Made by a program: the position numbers and the translations under genes. This document shows, one piece after another, positions 35,125-44,207 of a stretch of 64,000 nucleotides of DNA. Source of the stretch: Persicimonas caeni (GTDB lineage Bacteria; Myxococcota_A; Bradymonadia; Bradymonadales; Bradymonadaceae); contig NZ_CP041186.1 in the NCBI RefSeq assembly GCF_006517175.1, positions 4,553,074 to 4,617,073 of the forward strand, read 5' to 3'. The stretch's first letter is position 1. Each line of letters starts with the position of its first letter. The notes beneath the pieces are model-generated. The model was not told the origin of the DNA. It saw nothing but the letters and a program-made list of their open reading frames with translations, and ran no database searches.

Positions 35125-36081
35125 ATGAAAGTGAAACGTAGACTGAAAGCAGGGTTGATTGCGAGCACTATGCGTCGTTCACGCTTGTGCCTTCGTTCGA
35201 GGCAACTGGGGCTCCTCCTCTGCTGTGCATACCTGCTGGCGGGATGCAGCGAGGACCCATCTGGTTCAGGCTCCTCGTGGTCTCTCGATGAGGATGGCGG
35301 TGTCAGCGATGCAGCCGCGGAGTCGGATACGACGCCTTCGCCACCCATACCATTAAATAGCTGCGGACAGTCCACACCACCGGACGAAGGGTTTCGCGAG
35401 GTGGCGCCCGGGCAGTGGCAACGCCATTTCGCGCCGTTCTCTCACGGCTGCGGCGAGTATCAGTTCTCGATGACGATTGACCTTAACCCGGATGTACCGG
35501 CGGCGAGTTGGCGGGAGTCCGTCTGCAATCGCTGTGACGAGCCGATGATGGTCGATTTGAAGGCCGCGAGCTCATCTACGCCGGAGCTCGAGACACATCA
35601 GGTCGACTCCGCAGAGACGCTTCCGCTTGTGGTCGCTCGTGTGTCCGATGGCGCGAGCCGAGAATATGTTCCAGGCTGCTATGAAGCTCTTCGACGACCG
35701 CACGACACTGCACATCGATACACAGGGGACTTCTATCGTCTCTTACTTCGCCCGAAGCGCAGCGTCACCCGTGAGGCGGCAACGAACATCCACGACTTTT
35801 TCATGACCTCGGACCTGCGACAAACGGGCATGGGTGTGACCTACGAGCCGATTGACGTCGGCGATGCCGGGCTCGAACTCGAACTTCTGTGGCCGCTGTT
35901 GCGAGAGACGTCGGCCGAGTTCGATGTGTTGGCCGCGCTGCACTTGCCCTCATTTTGTGAACATATTGGGTTTCCCGTCGGTGATTCGCTCGCGCTCGAG
36001 GAGGATGCGTTTGCGGTCGACCAAGTCGGCATACTCGGCTTGCCGCAGCCCGTGATTGAGGTCTTCGAGTCGCGAGAGTAG
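35125..36081 (+). CDS. Lipoprotein of unknown function (accessory pair, gene 1)
   Basis: 318 aa from the ATG at 35125, with GAGG 5 bases upstream; an ATG at 35170 would give a more standard signal peptide. Lipobox LAGC (Cys41 or Cys26). A short acidic linker follows, then about 250 residues with at least seven Cys (SCGQS, HGCGEY, VCNRCDE, GCYEA, FCEH), suggesting disulfides. No family is recognised. GC content is clearly lower than in core genes here. It lies just after a family-A remnant and before another atypical lipoprotein, suggesting an accessory island. Confidence 0.75.
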   Translation: MKVKRRLKAGLIASTMRRSRLCLRSRQLGLLLCCAYLLAGCSEDPSGSGSSWSLDEDGGVSDAAAESDTTPSPPIPLNSCGQSTPPDEGFREVAPGQWQRHFAPFSHGCGEYQFSMTIDLNPDVPAASWRESVCNRCDEPMMVDLKAASSSTPELETHQVDSAETLPLVVARVSDGASREYVPGCYEALRRPHDTAHRYTGDFYRLLLRPKRSVTREAATNIHDFFMTSDLRQTGMGVTYEPIDVGDAGLELELLWPLLRETSAEFDVLAALHLPSFCEHIGFPVGDSLALEEDAFAVDQVGILGLPQPVIEVFESRE

Positions 36082-36265
36082 GTGACCAGGAAGCGCTCGG
36101 CAGTCAACAGGGACACAGCGTCGGTCCGGGCTCGTTTGCGCGTTTCGAAACTTCGCATTAGGCATCAAGATTTTTCATTGGGCAATTCCCGAAACCCCCG
36201 GGTCAGCTCAGGGTGTCGGGCGTCGCCCTCAGGTAAAACACTGCTTACTCGAACCCGAGTGCAAG

Positions 36266-37522
36266 ATGGATAAGCGTGCAAGTTTCATGGGTTGTCTGCT
36301 TCCACTTCTTTTCGCAGTAGGCTGCTCTCTAGACGGAAGTCAGGTGAAGCCTCACGAGGTAGGATGTAGTGGAACAAGCGTGGAATGTGCCGACACCTCG
36401 CCGGATGCTTCCGACGCTTCCGATTCTGAGGCCGACACAGTCGCCTCTACCGATGACGGTGATTGGCCGGCCAGTGGGGAGTGTGTGGACATCTCCACGA
36501 TCCCAACGTTTTCGGTGCCCGATGAGTTTTCCAAGCCGCCCAATTACTTTCCGCAGACGTTCACCAAAGAGTCGATGCGCGAGACGCTGCAAGACGCGGG
36601 GCAGTTCTCGGCGATGGCGAAGTTTCATCCAGCTGAACCTGTTCACGCTGGGCCTCATAGCTACAATCTCTTCGCCAACTCTGGTGAAGAGGTCGTTTTT
36701 GAACTTGGGTTTGCGTCTAAGGAAGCGCCCGAATCCGGGGATATGTTGCACGTGTCCGTGCTCGTCGACTACGAGCCGGTATCTTCCGAGTACGTTCACT
36801 GGTTAGATAAGCGAGGTGGTGAGTCGGAGGTTTTCGAGTCCACCGGTGTTCGGCTTGCGGTGCGTGACGACGCCGAACTCTTTGACGTCAAGCTACCTGC
36901 GTCATCGCTGACTCCCGGACGGGCACATCAAATCTCGGTGATGATATCGCGACGGTCATTCGAGAGCCCCGTTCGTAATCGAGCGGCATACTTTCGTGAT
37001 TTCATGTTGTATTACGGCGGGTATGGCCTCCCGCAAGTTCCCGCCTGCTTCGAGTCGTCGATTAGGAAGGTCGAGAATGAGATAGAGCGTTCGGTGTTGA
37101 ATGAAACACAAAACCGGCATGGGATGGTGTTTTTGGCAACAGTGGCGGACCCAACACCGGTACGCGACTCGATCACCATACAGCCCGGAGAGGAGGCGCT
37201 TTTAAACCTTTCACTTATGAGTAGTACACTTCCGACAAGGCCCCGTGTGGCGATTCCTTTTGTCAACGGCCAGCCGATGGCGAGAAAGTGGTTTCACGTC
37301 CATGAATCATCTCAGGGACATGGGCGCAAGTTTGAGATCGGGCTGCGAAAACAATTCAAATTCAAGGCACCAGAGGCGCCTGGAACTTATGACGTCTTTG
37401 TAGGGATTTGGGAGGACCCACTACTTCCGGTCTATGATCTCGAAGGTAATCGGCTTGAGGGTAGAAGCTCCGAAGCCTACGGACATACAAATACTCTGCG
37501 TTTCGTCGTCGAAGGAGAATGA
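36266..37522 (+). CDS. Lipoprotein with an internally duplicated domain (accessory pair, gene 2)
   Basis: 418 aa. Lipobox AVGC with Cys20, then an Asp/Ser/Ala linker. Two similar beta-rich halves (about residues 120-260 and 285-415) share the order: Gly-Glu-Glu strand (NSGEEVVFELGF / QPGEEALLNLSL), a valine/isoleucine strand plus a trailing aromatic-His-Trp region (VSVLVDYEPV..YVHW / VAIPFVNGQPMARKWFHV), then a Pro-Gly turn before a strand (LTPGRAHQISVMI / EAPGTYDVFVGI). The fold is likely an immunoglobulin-like sandwich. No known family. GC content is low. It is 184 bp downstream of the first lipoprotein and may share its job. Confidence 0.75.
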   Translation: MDKRASFMGCLLPLLFAVGCSLDGSQVKPHEVGCSGTSVECADTSPDASDASDSEADTVASTDDGDWPASGECVDISTIPTFSVPDEFSKPPNYFPQTFTKESMRETLQDAGQFSAMAKFHPAEPVHAGPHSYNLFANSGEEVVFELGFASKEAPESGDMLHVSVLVDYEPVSSEYVHWLDKRGGESEVFESTGVRLAVRDDAELFDVKLPASSLTPGRAHQISVMISRRSFESPVRNRAAYFRDFMLYYGGYGLPQVPACFESSIRKVENEIERSVLNETQNRHGMVFLATVADPTPVRDSITIQPGEEALLNLSLMSSTLPTRPRVAIPFVNGQPMARKWFHVHESSQGHGRKFEIGLRKQFKFKAPEAPGTYDVFVGIWEDPLLPVYDLEGNRLEGRSSEAYGHTNTLRFVVEGE

Positions 37523-37594
37523 GGACGGCGGTGCGCTTGCCTTCGGGGTTCGCATCCGAATCTGGCGGCGCTATCCTCGCCGAAAGGTTGAATC

Positions 37595-39376
37595 TCACTT
37601 CGGTGTCACACCACTAGCGCTGGAAGCCCTGCCTCCCAAGACTGGGGCCACATAACTCACCGCCAACAAAGCCAGGCCGAACCCCAAGAACAACAACACG
37701 CGCCAGATCGTCTCGGTGCCGGCCATGTCGATGACGAGGAGCTTGCCGACTGCCAGTACGACGGTGGCTAGGCCGGTGTACTTGAGGTGCTTCGAGTCGA
37801 CGCGCAAGCCGGCGATCAGCAACCCGATGGCGTAGATGCCCCAACACGCCGTGCCGAGCACGTCGCCGTTGGCGGCGAGCATCGACTGGTCGAGCAGGTA
37901 GATGAGCAGGAGGAAGTGGACGGCGTAGCGGTACGCCAGCTTGGCGGTGCGGCCGCGTAGAAGGAGCGACATCGTCAAGACGGAGCCGAGGACGCCGACG
38001 GCCTTGGCGCTCGAGGCGTTCAAGAAGGCGAGGCCGGCGGCGTCTGAGCCGTCGAAGAGCATGAAGCCGAGCCAGAAGATCGCGGTGATGGCCAAGATAT
38101 GCGCGCCCCATCGCAGCGGGGTTTCGTCGAGCTCGCGCGCGGCCAGCGTCAGCGCGACGGCCTCCATGGCGAAGGCGACCGGCCAGACGTCGAACGTGAA
38201 GTAGTCGGCGATGGCGAGGGTGAGCAGGAGTCCGGCGACCGCGCGCACGTTCGAGGCGAGCGAGCGGGAGCGGCGCGACTCCAGCGGGAAGGAGCCGGCG
38301 AAGTAGGCCGCGGCGACGATGAGGTAGCCGGTGCTCCAGGCCCAGTCGGGCAGGTCCCATAGGGCGCGCGCGAGGCCGAGGGAGAAGAACGGCGAGACGA
38401 GGGTCAACCCGTGCACGATCAGCGTGCGCAGCGGGTCTTGTTTGGCCTCTATTTCTTTGGCTTCTCTTTCGCTGTCGGCAGGGCGAAGGAGCGGGACGAC
38501 GCCGATGGCCCCCCAGACGACGAGCAGGTGGAGGCCGAGTACGGCGGTGTCGACGGTGCCCACGAGGGCGTCGTCGAGGCTCATCACCACGGCGATGGCG
38601 GCGATGAGCCAGCCGCCGAAGGCGGTGACCGACAGGAGGCTCTTCCAGCCGCGCATCGCATAGATGGCGACCATGCCGGCGACCAAGATGGCGTTGTAGA
38701 TGCTCAGGCCCACGTAGTTTCCGGACCCGGAGCTGAGCATGAACGGGGTGGCGAAGCCGCCCAGGGCGCCGACGACGGCGAGCGCGGGGTCTTCTTGGCG
38801 TATGGCGATGAAGAAGGTCGCCAGCGTCACCGCGATCATGCCGGCGAAGGCGATCGGATGGGGCAACAAATCGTAGAATTGGTAGGCCGCAAAGAGCGTG
38901 ATGTAGAAGGCGGCGCTGCTGCCGCCCATCAAGATCTGCGACAGGCGTCGGCGCGACTCACGCACCCGCCAGCCGGCCACGCCGAGCCCGGCGCCGGTGA
39001 GCAGACCGAGGCCGACTTTGATGGGTGGTGTGAGCAGACCCAACTCCACCGACAACTTGAACAAAAAGCCGAGGCCGAGCAGCAACAGCCCGATGCCAAT
39101 CTTGTCGAGCCAGTTCTCGACGGCGATGCCGTTGCCGGTGGCCGGCTCCGGCTCCGTGACCGTGACCGGCTCCGTGACCGGCTCCGGTTCCGGCTGCCGA
39201 GTTCCGGTTTCCGGTTGCCGGGCGCCGGTTTCCGGCTCCGGTTCCGTGACCGTCTCCGTCTCCGTAACCGTGACCGTCTCCGTCACCCCGAGCCGCGCCT
39301 CGATCCTTCGCAGGCTCGCCTCGATCCCTTCCAGTCGCTTCTCGAGTGCGTCGTTGTGCTCGTCAGCCTCACTCAT
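37595..39376 (-). CDS. DUF2339 multi-span membrane protein
   Basis: 593 aa from the ATG at 39376, preceded by GAGGGAG. An N-terminal coiled coil (residues 5-30) is followed by a Thr/Val/Glu/Pro low-complexity stretch, then DUF2339 with well over ten hydrophobic segments, beginning WLDKIGIGLLLLGLGFLFKL. Members are large inner-membrane proteins of unknown role, sometimes linked to cell-surface glycan or stress. The normal family end falls near LLAVSYVAPVLG; the last 13 residues are encoded by a family-B repeat. Confidence 0.88.
   Translation of the reverse strand: MSEADEHNDALEKRLEGIEASLRRIEARLGVTETVTVTETETVTEPEPETGARQPETGTRQPEPEPVTEPVTVTEPEPATGNGIAVENWLDKIGIGLLLLGLGFLFKLSVELGLLTPPIKVGLGLLTGAGLGVAGWRVRESRRRLSQILMGGSSAAFYITLFAAYQFYDLLPHPIAFAGMIAVTLATFFIAIRQEDPALAVVGALGGFATPFMLSSGSGNYVGLSIYNAILVAGMVAIYAMRGWKSLLSVTAFGGWLIAAIAVVMSLDDALVGTVDTAVLGLHLLVVWGAIGVVPLLRPADSEREAKEIEAKQDPLRTLIVHGLTLVSPFFSLGLARALWDLPDWAWSTGYLIVAAAYFAGSFPLESRRSRSLASNVRAVAGLLLTLAIADYFTFDVWPVAFAMEAVALTLAARELDETPLRWGAHILAITAIFWLGFMLFDGSDAAGLAFLNASSAKAVGVLGSVLTMSLLLRGRTAKLAYRYAVHFLLLIYLLDQSMLAANGDVLGTACWGIYAIGLLIAGLRVDSKHLKYTGLATVVLAVGKLLVIDMAGTETIWRVLLFLGFGLALLAVSYVAPVLGGRASSASGVTPK
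37610..37640. repeat. Family-B repeat forming the 3' end of the DUF2339 gene
   Basis: A diverged copy (accactagcgctggaagccc...). Unlike the other copies it lies upstream of the stop codon, inside the coding frame, and supplies residues such as GGRASSASG. Confidence 0.7.
39133..39290 (-). repeat. Low-complexity coding repeats in the DUF2339 linker
   Basis: Short direct repeats built from gtgaccg/ccggttcc modules encode TVTET, TEPEPE and RQPETG runs. Slippage here could vary linker length in frame. Confidence 0.75.
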
Positions 39377-39519
39377 GCTTCTCCCTCGAAGAACGGAGAA
39401 CAAACACTCCAAAAACGGATGAAGTCTCTGCTACTCCAGCCGACCCAAACGTAGTCAGCCGTAGCCGGGAGTCATGAACTGCAAGGGTGAGGCCAGTCTA
39501 TCGGTGCAAACGGCATATG

Positions 39520-39617
39520 AACCGCAAAGGTCGCGTAGGACGCAAAGGAAGCAAAGAAAAACAACTCGCTACGTTGAACCCTTTGCTTCCTTTGCGCACT
39601 TGGCGACCTTTGCGGTT
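39520..39617. repeat. Long near-perfect inverted repeat with CGCAAAGG motif
   Basis: A 37-nt left arm (39520-39556, beginning AACCGCAAAGGTCGC) and its complement (39581-39617) with a few mismatches, around a 24-nt loop. It lies between two minus-strand genes, upstream of the DUF2339 stop-distal side and downstream of the 246-aa membrane protein, 28 bases after that gene's stop. It could act as a terminator-like or mobile palindrome. Confidence 0.9.
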
Positions 39618-39645
39618 AAACTTCGCTGGTACAAACGAGAAAGGC

Positions 39646-40386
39646 TCAAGCGAGCTCTTCGTTGCTCCCCGTCGCGCAGATGCGAAACGCCGTGTAGAGC
39701 GCCAGGCCGAACCACAGCAAATCCCAGCCCGAAAAGCCCATCCTCTCGGTCAGCGGGAGCTCGCCGATGACGGCGCCGGCGTAGGCTTTGGCCGCGGCTT
39801 CCTTTTCGGCCTGCGACATATTCGCCACGCGTGAGGTGATGTCGGCCTCGGTCTTCATCAGCTTGCCGGTGAGTTCGGGGCCCGGCTCGCTGTCGGCGGT
39901 GGCCGTCTCGTAGAAGTCGACGACGTCTGGGTCGACGCGGCCGTCTTCGGCCAACTCGTGATAGACGGCGGTGGCCATCATGTCGGGATCTTCGACGATC
40001 ATGTCGACCTGCATGTGGGCCAGCCCGAATTGGGCGATGAGGAGCTTGCCGACGACCAAGCCCACAAAGGCGATGCCCGCCGCGGCGGCGCCCAGGCGCA
40101 TGTCGCCGTGCTTGGCCACGGCGATGATCGTCACGCCCACGGCCAATCCGATGCCCCAGGCGAGCAACCCCAGCTCGATATTCAGGAAGGTGACCACCCC
40201 TGCCCAGATCGCGCCGCCCAAGAGCGCCACGGCGATCCCGGCCGCCAGAGCCATGGGCACGTTGACCGGCTCGGGCACCTCGAACTCGTCGACCGCCCAG
40301 TCGTTGTCCGCCGAGCTCTTCTGGCGCATGAAGTCGGGCACGTCGGAGTTGTCGTGTCGGTCGTGGTCGGGCGTCTGGTCGCTCAC
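39646..40386 (-). CDS. Membrane protein of unknown function
   Basis: 246 aa. An acidic N-terminus of about 40 residues precedes three close membrane spans (about 45-67, 72-90 and 97-115: ALAAGIAVALLGGAIWAGVV, LGLLAWGIGLAVGVTIIAVA, AAGIAFVGLVVGKLLI). A soluble helical stretch follows, and a fourth hydrophobic segment lies near the C-terminus (WDLLWFGLALYTAF). No family is recognised. It is separated from the DUF2339 gene by the long inverted repeat. Confidence 0.75.
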   Translation of the reverse strand: MSDQTPDHDRHDNSDVPDFMRQKSSADNDWAVDEFEVPEPVNVPMALAAGIAVALLGGAIWAGVVTFLNIELGLLAWGIGLAVGVTIIAVAKHGDMRLGAAAAGIAFVGLVVGKLLIAQFGLAHMQVDMIVEDPDMMATAVYHELAEDGRVDPDVVDFYETATADSEPGPELTGKLMKTEADITSRVANMSQAEKEAAAKAYAGAVIGELPLTERMGFSGWDLLWFGLALYTAFRICATGSNEELA

Positions 40387-40626
40387 TGGCGTCTCCTGGT
40401 TGTTGATTGGAACTGACCACCTTAATGGGCGAGCCGAGGCGTGGCAACCGATCGGTCAATCTCGAAACTTTGGCGACACGGATGTTACAAAAATATGAAG
40501 CGTCTGATTGATTTGATTCATGATGCAAGGTGAGCTAAAAGGCCATCGAACACCCATCTTTGAGGACTCGTCATGCCGATGGTGAGGGTTGTCGGCGCTT
40601 TTTCAACACTGCAGTAGGAGTGTGCT

Positions 40627-43600
40627 GTGTTACGTAGTGCGCATTTGAGATCGCTCGTATTATTAATGCTTTCTACCTTCGTCTTCGCCGCGTGCGGCGA
40701 CGACGAAGCAAAGAAGCCGGATCCGCTGGAGGTGACGGCGCTGACCGCCGAGCCGGCGAGTGGCCAAGCCCCGCTGGAGGTGACGTTTACGGTCGAGCCG
40801 ACCGGCGGCACCGAGCCGTACGAGGCGATGTGGGACCTGGGCGTGGAGACCGACGAAGAGGTCACCGGCCTCGAGGCCACCCACACCTATTATCGTGAGG
40901 GGACCTACGACGTGACCGTGGTGGTCACCGACGCCGAAGGCTTCAAGCAAGAGGAGACGGTCGAGCTGGTCGTCGACCCGGCCGACCCTCCCACGGTCAA
41001 CGCCTCGGCGAGCCCGGAGATGGGCATCGCGCCGCTCGACACCACTTTCGAGGTGACCGCCGAGGGTGGCTCGGGTGAGTTCGAGTACGAATGGCAGTTC
41101 GGCGACGGCAGCTTCTCGAACGAGAAGAACCCGGCGCACCGCTACATCATCGGGGGTACCTACACCGCCAAGGTCACCGTGACCGACGTGCTCACCGAAA
41201 AAGAGACGACCCAAGAGGTCACCGTCGAGGTGGCCGACGACGAGACGCCCTTCGTGTCGGCGACCGCCGACCCGGCCCGCGGCATCGCCCCGCTGAACGT
41301 CGCGCTCGACGCGCAGGTCTTCGGCGGCAACGAACCGCTGACCTACACCTGGGACTTCGGCGACGGTTCGGCAGAAGCCGACGGCCAGAGCCAGTCGCAC
41401 GAGTACACCGACCCGGGCAGCTACAAAGCCGTGGTGACCGTCGAGGACGCCGACGGCGACACCGCCCGCTCGGAAGTCACGATCAACGTGCTCGACAACG
41501 CGGTTCCCTCGGTCGACATCTTCGCCGAGCCGACCAGCGGCATCGCGCCGCTGACCGTGCAGTTCGACCCGCAGGCCCAGGGCGGCGAAGCGCCGCTGAC
41601 GTTTGCCTGGGACTTCGGCAACGGCGACACCGCCGACACCCGCAAGCCGAGCTACACCTTCCAGGACGCCGGCACCCACACGGTGACCGTGACGGCCACC
41701 GACGCCAACGGCGACACCGCCACTGACACGATCGACATCGAGGTGACCAGCGACGAGATCCCGACGGTCACCGCCTCGGCGACGCCGACCGACGGGCTGG
41801 CGCCGATTCAGGTGCAGTTCGACGCGACCGCCTCGGGCGGCAACGGCACGCTCACTTACCAGTGGAGCTTCGGCGAGGGCACGACCTCGGACCTCGAAGA
41901 TCCGGTGCACACCTACTCGGCCGCCGGCCAGTACACCGCCACGGTGACCGTGCGCGACGAAAACGGCGACACGGCCACCGACACCATCAGCATCGACGTG
42001 GGCGACAACCTGATCCCGTCGGCCAACGCCTCGGCGACCCCGGCCACCGGCCGCGCGCCGCTGCCGGTCGACTTCTTCGCCAACGCCACCGGCGGCAACG
42101 GCACATTGACTTACGCATGGGACTTCGGTGACGGTAACACCAGCACCGACCAGAATCCCTCGCACACCTTCAACACTCCGGGCACCTACAACGTGTCGTT
42201 GATCGTGACCGACGGCGACGGCAGCACCGACGGCTCGACGGTCACCGTCGAGGTGCTCGACGACGCGCAGCCGACCGTGTCGGCCAGCGCCACCCCGGAC
42301 ACCGGCATCGCGCCGATCAACATCCAGTTCGACGCCACCGTGACCGCCGGCGACGCGCCGTTCACCTACTCGTGGGACTTCGGCGACAGCTCGGCCACCC
42401 AGACCGGCCCGCGCCCGAATCACTCGTACACCTCGGGCGGCACCTACACCGCCACCGTGACGGTGACCGACGCCGACGGCGACACCACCAGCGACACCGT
42501 CGACGTGACCATCGCCGACGATGAAGTGCCTGCGGTGAGCGTGACCGCCGACCAAGACACCGGCACCGCGCCGCACACGGTCAACTTCACGACGAGCGCC
42601 ACCGGCGGAAACGCCCCGTTGAGCTACACCTGGTACTTCGGCGACGGCTCGGCCCCGGGCAGCGGTGACACCATCGCGCATACCTATCAGAACGCCGGCG
42701 TCTACGAGGCCACCGTCGTGGTGACCGACGCCAACGGCGACACCGCGCGCGACACGGTCACCATCAACGCGCGCGCCAACGCGCCGGATCTGACCATCGA
42801 GTCGTTCACGGCTGCGCGCACCGGCAACGACGTCGACTTCACCATCGTGCTCCGCAATGACGGCACCGCCGAACTCGTCCATCCCTTCGACGTGCGCCTG
42901 TACTATGACGAAGCTCAGGCGCCGACGGCGAGCACCCAGTCGAACCGCTCCGAGCGCGTCTATGACGTGATTCCGCCGGGCGGGACCTACACGGTGACCT
43001 TCACCGCCTTCGATCGCAATATCGGCAGCTACGACGCCTACGTCTTCGCCGATCCGCGACAAGAGTCGGCCGACCTCGATCGTAGCAACAATATCAGCGG
43101 ACCGGAGACCTTCATCATCGACGGGCTGCTCATCAGCGAGGTGTTGTACGACACCGTCAGCACCGACGATCCCGACCAGACGTTCATCGAGCTGTTCGGA
43201 CCGGCCGGCAAAGACCTGTCGGGCTACGAGCTTAGCGCGATCAACGGAACCGACGGCACGTCCTACGACACGATTACCCTGGCGCAAGGAACGACCATTC
43301 CGGCCAACGGCTACCTGGTCATCTCCTCGGCGAACCACCCCGAGGTCGACGTCGTCGCCAACGCCAACCTGCAGAACGGCCCCGACAGCCTCGAGGTCCG
43401 CGACCCGCAGGGCGGTCTGGTCGACGCGCTCGGCTATGGTGACTTCGCCGGCGCCGGTCTGCTCGCCAACTTCTTCGGCGAAGGTTCGGCGGCCCGCAAT
43501 CCGGGCCCGGGCGTCTCGCTGGGGCGCAGCACCGACCAGTCGGATACCGACGACAACAGCGTCGACTTCTACTCGTGGGCCCAGCCGACGCCGGGCGCCG

Positions 43601-44058
43601 AGAACAACGTCACGCTGAGCAACAACGCCGACACCTGCGCCGACGCCTACGACCTGACCGGCGGAGGGGAGGGGCGCTTCTACGTCGAGGGCAACCTCGG
43701 CACGGCGACCAACACCTACACCACCCGCAGCACGAGCGGCACGCAAGGCTATTGCTCGGCGACCAGCAACACGTTCTCGGGCCCCGACCAGATCTTCGCG
43801 ATTACGGTGCCCACCGGCGAGACGGCCGACGTGACCTTCTCGCTGGCCGACAACGCCAACGTGGACGTCGACGCGGTCATCACCGCCGACCCGTGCACCT
43901 CGCTCGACACCGGCATGATCGGGTGCAACCCGGTCGGCACCGAGTACTTCACGCTCACCGAGGGCACCTATTACCTGGTGGTCATGGAAGATGGCGGCAA
44001 CAACCTGTCGTCGTCGAACGAGCCGTACTCCATCTCCCTCGACGTGACGTTCCAGTAA
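40627..44058 (+). CDS. Giant surface lipoprotein: 8 PKD, CARDB, lamin-tail and pre-peptidase domains
   Basis: 1143 aa. Lipobox FAAC with Cys23. Eight PKD repeats of about 85 residues follow (to about residue 718), each with an SGxAPLxVxF-type entry and a YTWDFGDG-type core and separated by VTDADGDT linkers. Then come a CARDB-like domain (LTIESFTAARTGNDVDFTIV), a lamin-tail domain (LLISEVLYDTVSTDDPDQTF, IELFGPAGKDLSGYELSAIN) and a C-terminal pre-peptidase-type domain (FAITVPTGETADVTFSLADN, TYYLVVMEDGG). No enzyme domain is present, so it is probably an adhesive or scaffold surface fibre. A strong terminator follows. Confidence 0.92.
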   Translation: MLRSAHLRSLVLLMLSTFVFAACGDDEAKKPDPLEVTALTAEPASGQAPLEVTFTVEPTGGTEPYEAMWDLGVETDEEVTGLEATHTYYREGTYDVTVVVTDAEGFKQEETVELVVDPADPPTVNASASPEMGIAPLDTTFEVTAEGGSGEFEYEWQFGDGSFSNEKNPAHRYIIGGTYTAKVTVTDVLTEKETTQEVTVEVADDETPFVSATADPARGIAPLNVALDAQVFGGNEPLTYTWDFGDGSAEADGQSQSHEYTDPGSYKAVVTVEDADGDTARSEVTINVLDNAVPSVDIFAEPTSGIAPLTVQFDPQAQGGEAPLTFAWDFGNGDTADTRKPSYTFQDAGTHTVTVTATDANGDTATDTIDIEVTSDEIPTVTASATPTDGLAPIQVQFDATASGGNGTLTYQWSFGEGTTSDLEDPVHTYSAAGQYTATVTVRDENGDTATDTISIDVGDNLIPSANASATPATGRAPLPVDFFANATGGNGTLTYAWDFGDGNTSTDQNPSHTFNTPGTYNVSLIVTDGDGSTDGSTVTVEVLDDAQPTVSASATPDTGIAPINIQFDATVTAGDAPFTYSWDFGDSSATQTGPRPNHSYTSGGTYTATVTVTDADGDTTSDTVDVTIADDEVPAVSVTADQDTGTAPHTVNFTTSATGGNAPLSYTWYFGDGSAPGSGDTIAHTYQNAGVYEATVVVTDANGDTARDTVTINARANAPDLTIESFTAARTGNDVDFTIVLRNDGTAELVHPFDVRLYYDEAQAPTASTQSNRSERVYDVIPPGGTYTVTFTAFDRNIGSYDAYVFADPRQESADLDRSNNISGPETFIIDGLLISEVLYDTVSTDDPDQTFIELFGPAGKDLSGYELSAINGTDGTSYDTITLAQGTTIPANGYLVISSANHPEVDVVANANLQNGPDSLEVRDPQGGLVDALGYGDFAGAGLLANFFGEGSAARNPGPGVSLGRSTDQSDTDDNSVDFYSWAQPTPGAENNVTLSNNADTCADAYDLTGGGEGRFYVEGNLGTATNTYTTRSTSGTQGYCSATSNTFSGPDQIFAITVPTGETADVTFSLADNANVDVDAVITADPCTSLDTGMIGCNPVGTEYFTLTEGTYYLVVMEDGGNNLSSSNEPYSISLDVTFQ

Positions 44059-44081
44059 GGAATCCACTTCGAGCGTAGATG

Positions 44082-44117
44082 AGCCCGGGCCGCCGTGAGG
44101 CGGTCCGGGCTTTTTTT
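44082..44117 (+). terminator. Intrinsic terminator after the PKD lipoprotein gene
   Basis: Stem AGCCCGGGCCGCC / GGCGGTCCGGGCT, 13 bp with one G-T pair, loop GTGA, followed by seven T. It lies 24 bases after the stop codon. Confidence 0.93.
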
Positions 44118-44207
44118 GTGCCTTGTTGTTCCTTTGTCGCCGCGTGATTTTCAGCGCGCTATGGTTTGCGATATGGTGCTCGGGTCCAACACAACACCGA
44201 GGGACTC

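Noticed and set aside
40663-44067. A 1134-codon minus-strand open frame
   Set aside because: It is an antisense shadow of the PKD lipoprotein; high GC at third positions of the true gene removes stops on the other strand.
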